This document shows positions 5,852 to 9,056 of a stretch of DNA of 9,056 nucleotides, one piece after another. The DNA lies in NCBI GenBank assembly GCA_020696885.1, contig JAJFMS010000072.1, positions 1-9,056 on the forward strand, read 5' to 3'. How positions within the stretch are numbered: position 1 is the stretch's first letter; the number at the start of each line of letters is the position of its first letter. The translations under genes were made by a program, and so were the position numbers. The stretch is from Armatimonadota bacterium (GTDB lineage Bacteria > Armatimonadota > SYMT01). The notes under the pieces were generated by a model. It was not told the DNA's origin. It searched no databases and worked only from the letters and a program-made list of their open reading frames with translations.

Positions 5852-7183
5852 ATGAAGTTCGAATGGGGCTCGGTACAGGGGAACTGCGGGGGCGCTTCCC
5901 GGCGGGATTTCCTGAAAGTCGGGGCGCTGGCCGGCATGGGGCTGACACTGCCGGACCTGGTCCGGTGCCGCGCCGCCGCGGCCGCCGCGGGGAAGAAGCC
6001 CGCCAACGTGATCTTCTTCTTCCTGGACGGGGGGCCGTCGCACCTCGAGACGTTCGACATGAAGCCGGACGCTCCGGCGGAGATCCGCGGCGACTTCAAG
6101 CCGATCGACACCAACGTCTCCGGCATCCGGATCTGCGAGCACCTGCCGAAGACCGCGAAGGTGATGAACCTCTTCACCATCCTGCGCTCCGTCTCGCACA
6201 ACGATTCGAACCACAGCGCCGGCAACCACTTCATGACCACCGGCCAGCCCACGCCGATCCCGGTGGGCTGCGGCAGTTCGGTGAGCTACCACCCCTCCAT
6301 GGGCTCCTTCGCGGCGCACGAGCGGGAGGTGCCGCGTGGGCTGCCGCCCTACGTCACCCTCGGCGGCAGCATGCGGTCCGGCGGCCCGAACTTCCTCGGT
6401 CCCGCGTACGGCCCGCTGGTGGTGGACGGCTACCCCGAGAGCGACGCCTTCCGCGTGAAGGACGTCTCCCTGCCGGGCGGCATCGACCAGGCGCGATTGG
6501 ACGCGCGCCGCGGGCTCCTCTCCCAGATCGACCGTCTCCAGCGCGTGGCGGAGTCGACCAACGACCCGGCCCGCGCCCTGGACACCTACGCCCAGAAGGC
6601 GTACGACCTGGTGACCTCCGCCGAGGCGAAGGCCGCCTTCGCGATCCAGAAGGAAGATGAGAAGACCCGCGAGCTGTACGGCCGGAAGAGCCACGTGGGG
6701 CAGCAGTGCCTGCTGGCCCGGCGGCTGGTGGAGTCCGGCGTGCCGTGGGTCACCATCCACTGGGGCGGCTGGGACCACCACTTCAACATCTTCAACGACA
6801 TGAAGAAGATGCTCCCGGAGTTGGACACCGCCTTCTCCGGCCTGCTCATCGACCTTAACCAGCGCGGGTTGCTGGAGAACACCCTGGTGCTCCTCCTCGG
6901 CGAGATGGGCCGCACCCCGAAGATCAACTCCGGACCCGGACGCGACCACTGGGGACCCGGAATGTCGATCGCCATCGCCGGCGCGGGGTGTCCCCCCGGC
7001 ACGGTGATCGGACAGACCGAGGCGGACGGCAGCGTCCCCTCCGAGCGCGCTTTGAAGCCCCAGGACCTCGCCTGCACCATCTTCCAGAAGATGGGGATCG
7101 ATCACCGTAAGGAATTCCACAACGAGGTCGGACGCCCCACCCAGATGATCAGCGGCGGCGAGGTCATCAAGGAGCTGGGGTAG
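5852..7183 (+). CDS. Tat-exported DUF1501 protein (alkaline-phosphatase-like fold)
   Basis: The protein has 443 residues. SRRDFLK (16-22) followed by a hydrophobic stretch (about 23-38) is a clear twin-arginine signal, so the protein should be exported already folded, often with a metal cofactor. The mature part has the DUF1501 landmarks: VIFFFLDGGPSHLETFD (53-69), HWGGWDHH (303-310), LLGEMGRTPKIN (348-359) and GRDHWGPG (363-370). D59, D308, H309, H310, E351 and H366 are plausible metal or active-site residues by analogy with the alkaline-phosphatase/sulfatase superfamily. The substrate is unknown for the family. Length is normal and no domain is missing. ATG 5852 is chosen for its GGAGAG site and because the Tat signal begins there. 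It starts 65 nt after the DUF1549/DUF1553 stop with no terminator visible between them, so co-transcription is likely. Confidence 0.9.
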   Translation: MKFEWGSVQGNCGGASRRDFLKVGALAGMGLTLPDLVRCRAAAAAAGKKPANVIFFFLDGGPSHLETFDMKPDAPAEIRGDFKPIDTNVSGIRICEHLPKTAKVMNLFTILRSVSHNDSNHSAGNHFMTTGQPTPIPVGCGSSVSYHPSMGSFAAHEREVPRGLPPYVTLGGSMRSGGPNFLGPAYGPLVVDGYPESDAFRVKDVSLPGGIDQARLDARRGLLSQIDRLQRVAESTNDPARALDTYAQKAYDLVTSAEAKAAFAIQKEDEKTRELYGRKSHVGQQCLLARRLVESGVPWVTIHWGGWDHHFNIFNDMKKMLPELDTAFSGLLIDLNQRGLLENTLVLLLGEMGRTPKINSGPGRDHWGPGMSIAIAGAGCPPGTVIGQTEADGSVPSERALKPQDLACTIFQKMGIDHRKEFHNEVGRPTQMISGGEVIKELG

Positions 7184-7209
7184 GCCCTTCAGATCCGTCA
7201 TCGAGCGAT

Positions 7210-7292
7210 TGCCCGGAGTCCCGGAAGCATCCGGGCAGCACCTACCGCAGACGGCGACCGTCAGCGTGAAGCCGGGCCCGGATTACTCCGGG
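7210..7292 (+). other. Two hairpins with shared arms in the leader of the PPC gene
   Basis: Hairpin 1 pairs TGCCCGGA (7210-7217) with TCCGGGCA (7230-7237), a perfect 8-bp stem with a 12-nt loop. Hairpin 2 pairs CCCGGA (7277-7282) with TCCGGG (7287-7292) around TTAC. CCCGGA also occurs in the loop of hairpin 1 (7220-7225), so alternative pairings are possible. No U-tract follows either stem. They lie in the 187-bp gap between the DUF1501 and PPC genes and could slow transcription, stabilise the upstream message or do nothing. Confidence 0.4.
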
Positions 7293-7370
7293 ACTCCGTG
7301 TCAACCGGGCCTCGACGGCCACCAGACCGTAGATATGGTGGTAGTGCTGTGGACGAAACTGGATTTGTTG

Positions 7371-9035
7371 ATGCGTGGTTTCTGCTTCGCCCTCCTCGCC
7401 CTGACCCTGGTGGGGCTACTCCACACTCCGGCCTGCGCGCAGAGCGGTGACCACCGGTGCTTCCCGAACGGCGCCCAGCGGGGGACCACTGTCACGCTCA
7501 CCTTCCCCGCCATGGCGAGCGAGGAGAGCGCCGCGCTGGTGGTCGAAGGCGACGGGGTCAAAGCCGCCGGGCCGTTCGTCAAGGGCGTCGGCTCCGTGAT
7601 CGTCGCGGCGGATGCGGCGCCAGGGATGCGGCAGGTCCGCCTCGTGGGGGCGAAGACGGCCACCACGCCCCGGCCGTTCCTGATCGGCACGCTGCCGGTG
7701 GTGCTGGACCGCGAGGTGGCGGACAAGAAGCTCGCCAACGACCGGCTAGAGCAGGCCCAGGCGATCGAGCAGCTCCCCGTAGTGGTCAACGGCTCCCTCG
7801 GTAAGTCGCAAGACATCGACGTCTACCGCGTGAAGCTGAAGAAAGGCGACTGCCTGGTCGCCGCCAGCGAGTCCCGGCTGATCGCCGCGCCCACGAACCT
7901 GGGGCTCTACGTCCGGGACCTCTCCGGAACGACCGTGCCGGTGCAGCTCGACTATCGCAAGCGCGATCCGCTCTACACCTGCGTGATCCCGGCGGACGGT
8001 GAGTACCAGCTCCAGTTCTTCGAAGTCACCAACAACATGGGCGACGTGGGCGAGCAAACGCTCTACCGCGTGACCCTGACCACCGGCCCGTGGCTGGACT
8101 ACGTGATGCCTCCCGGTGCCCAGCGTGGCGCCACTACCCGGTTGACCGGCCACGGCTGGAACCTGGACGGCAAGGCGGGGCCGGGCTCCGTCACCGGCGA
8201 GGTAGCCGTCCCCGCGGAGGCTGGGGCGCTTTTCCCGGTGTCACTGGGTGGCGCGTCCAACACCATCTCCGTGGCGGTGGGGGACCAGCCCGCGGCGGCC
8301 GAGGTCGAGCCGAACAACAAGCCCGACCAGGCGCAGCCGCTCACCCTGCCGGCAGCGGTGGAAGGCACCTTCGCGGAGCGCGGTGATACGGACTGCTTCC
8401 GGATCACGCTCAAGGCCAAGGAGGTGCTCTCCTTGCGCGTCGAGGCCCGGGAGCTGGACTCCTACGCGGACGTCACGCTGCGCCTCCAGGACCCGGCGGG
8501 CAAAACGGTTCTCTCCGAGGACGACGAGCAGGCAAGCCGCGATCCCCGCGCGTTCTGGACCTGCCCCGCGGACGGAACCTATACCGTGCTGTTGCGAGAC
8601 ATCGGCTCGCGCGGGGGGCCGGCGCACTTCTACCGGCTGCACGCTGCGGTGGCCACGCCGCAGCTTCGAGTGATCGCGCGGGAAGCGGCGTTCGTGGTGA
8701 AGCCCGGCGCGAAGCTGGACCTGCCGGTGACGGTGTTCCAGGCGTACCAGCCCGGCGAGATCTCGCTGAGCGTGGAAGGGCTGCCGGCCGGCGTCACCGC
8801 TGAGGTCGTGAAGGTCAACGCCTCGCCGAACCGCGAGAACCAGCAGCAGACGAAGCTGGTGCTCACCGCAGCCGCCGACGCCAAACCGGGCTACGCCGCG
8901 GTGCGGGTGATCGCCACCACCGCCGGCGACCGTCCGCTCATCGCCATCGCCACCTGGGCGCTCACCGGAGACGGCGGCTGGCGCTATGGGACCGGGTTTA
9001 CGGAACGGCTGGTCGTCCTCGTCCCGGCTCCATAG
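7371..9035 (+). CDS. Secreted protein with duplicated TIG-like/PPC modules
   Basis: The protein has 554 residues. MRGFCFALLALTLVGLLHTPACA|QSG is a Sec signal with an ACA cleavage site at residue 23. Two similar modules follow. Each begins with a P-G-A-Q-R-G motif (32-37 and 248-252) in a TIG/IPT-like beta segment and continues into a pre-peptidase C-terminal (PPC) domain. PPC1 is about 118-237 (ending YRVTLTTGPW). PPC2 is about 310-428, with the hallmark EVEPNNKPDQAQPL, then DTDCFRITLKAKEVLSLRVEA, then TCPADGTYTVLLRD. Residues 430-554 form another probable beta-sandwich. No protease or other catalytic domain is present, so binding to carbohydrate or protein, or assembly with its neighbours, is the likeliest role. 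Proteins of this type often sit beside DUF1501 and DUF1549/DUF1553 genes. ATG 7371 is chosen for the signal peptide; only a weak GGA lies 7 nt upstream, and ATG 7335 is an in-frame alternative. The gene ends within the window. Confidence 0.82.
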   Translation: MRGFCFALLALTLVGLLHTPACAQSGDHRCFPNGAQRGTTVTLTFPAMASEESAALVVEGDGVKAAGPFVKGVGSVIVAADAAPGMRQVRLVGAKTATTPRPFLIGTLPVVLDREVADKKLANDRLEQAQAIEQLPVVVNGSLGKSQDIDVYRVKLKKGDCLVAASESRLIAAPTNLGLYVRDLSGTTVPVQLDYRKRDPLYTCVIPADGEYQLQFFEVTNNMGDVGEQTLYRVTLTTGPWLDYVMPPGAQRGATTRLTGHGWNLDGKAGPGSVTGEVAVPAEAGALFPVSLGGASNTISVAVGDQPAAAEVEPNNKPDQAQPLTLPAAVEGTFAERGDTDCFRITLKAKEVLSLRVEARELDSYADVTLRLQDPAGKTVLSEDDEQASRDPRAFWTCPADGTYTVLLRDIGSRGGPAHFYRLHAAVATPQLRVIAREAAFVVKPGAKLDLPVTVFQAYQPGEISLSVEGLPAGVTAEVVKVNASPNRENQQQTKLVLTAAADAKPGYAAVRVIATTAGDRPLIAIATWALTGDGGWRYGTGFTERLVVLVPAP

Positions 9036-9056
9036 CTACGGTACTCACCGCTCCAG

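Noticed and set aside
5648..7201. Long minus-strand frame opposite the DUF1501 gene
   Set aside because: It is a compositional shadow; DUF1501 and Tat motifs are unambiguous on the plus strand.
9036..9056. Sequence after the PPC gene
   Set aside because: Only 21 bp remain, too little to support any feature.

Overview
The window is high-GC bacterial DNA with strong G/C preference at third codon positions. It lacks rRNA, tRNA, CRISPR arrays and transposases. The right half carries a DUF1549/DUF1553, DUF1501 and PPC-domain gene set. That set is most typical of Planctomycetes and relatives, but it also occurs in Armatimonadota, Verrucomicrobia and Acidobacteria. The imuB-DUF6504 pair with a Gram-positive-style LexA-like box fits Armatimonadota or another non-proteobacterial lineage. 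The phylum therefore cannot be fixed from this sequence alone.

Left part (1-1915): the last 49 codons of an unidentified gene end at 150. A compact promoter follows at 200-229, and its 18-bp spacer is almost entirely a 20-bp palindrome resembling a LexA (SOS) operator. Downstream lies imuB (386-1639), a Y-family polymerase-like protein without the usual catalytic acidic residues but with a likely sliding-clamp motif. It overlaps a small DUF6504 gene (1588-1878). No imuA or dnaE2 is adjacent. A small tandem repeat starts at the DUF6504 stop codon.

Middle (1916-3116): a secreted collagen-like protein is encoded on the minus strand (2019-2927). It has 31 uninterrupted Gly-X-Y triplets between an N-terminal spacer and a predicted beta-rich C-terminal domain. 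A 189-bp intergenic stretch separates it from the divergent right-hand cluster.

Right part (3117-9035): three plus-strand genes encode exported proteins. These are a Sec-exported cytochrome-like DUF1549/DUF1553 protein with two Ig-like domains, a Tat-exported DUF1501 protein of the alkaline-phosphatase-like superfamily, and a Sec-exported protein with two TIG-like/PPC modules. The first two are probably co-transcribed. The third has a 187-bp leader with two hairpins. Together they look like a cell-envelope or periplasmic system of unknown function. The most unusual item is an approximately 160-bp hairpin-rich, repeat-like segment inserted in frame in the DUF1549 region (about 4317-4478).
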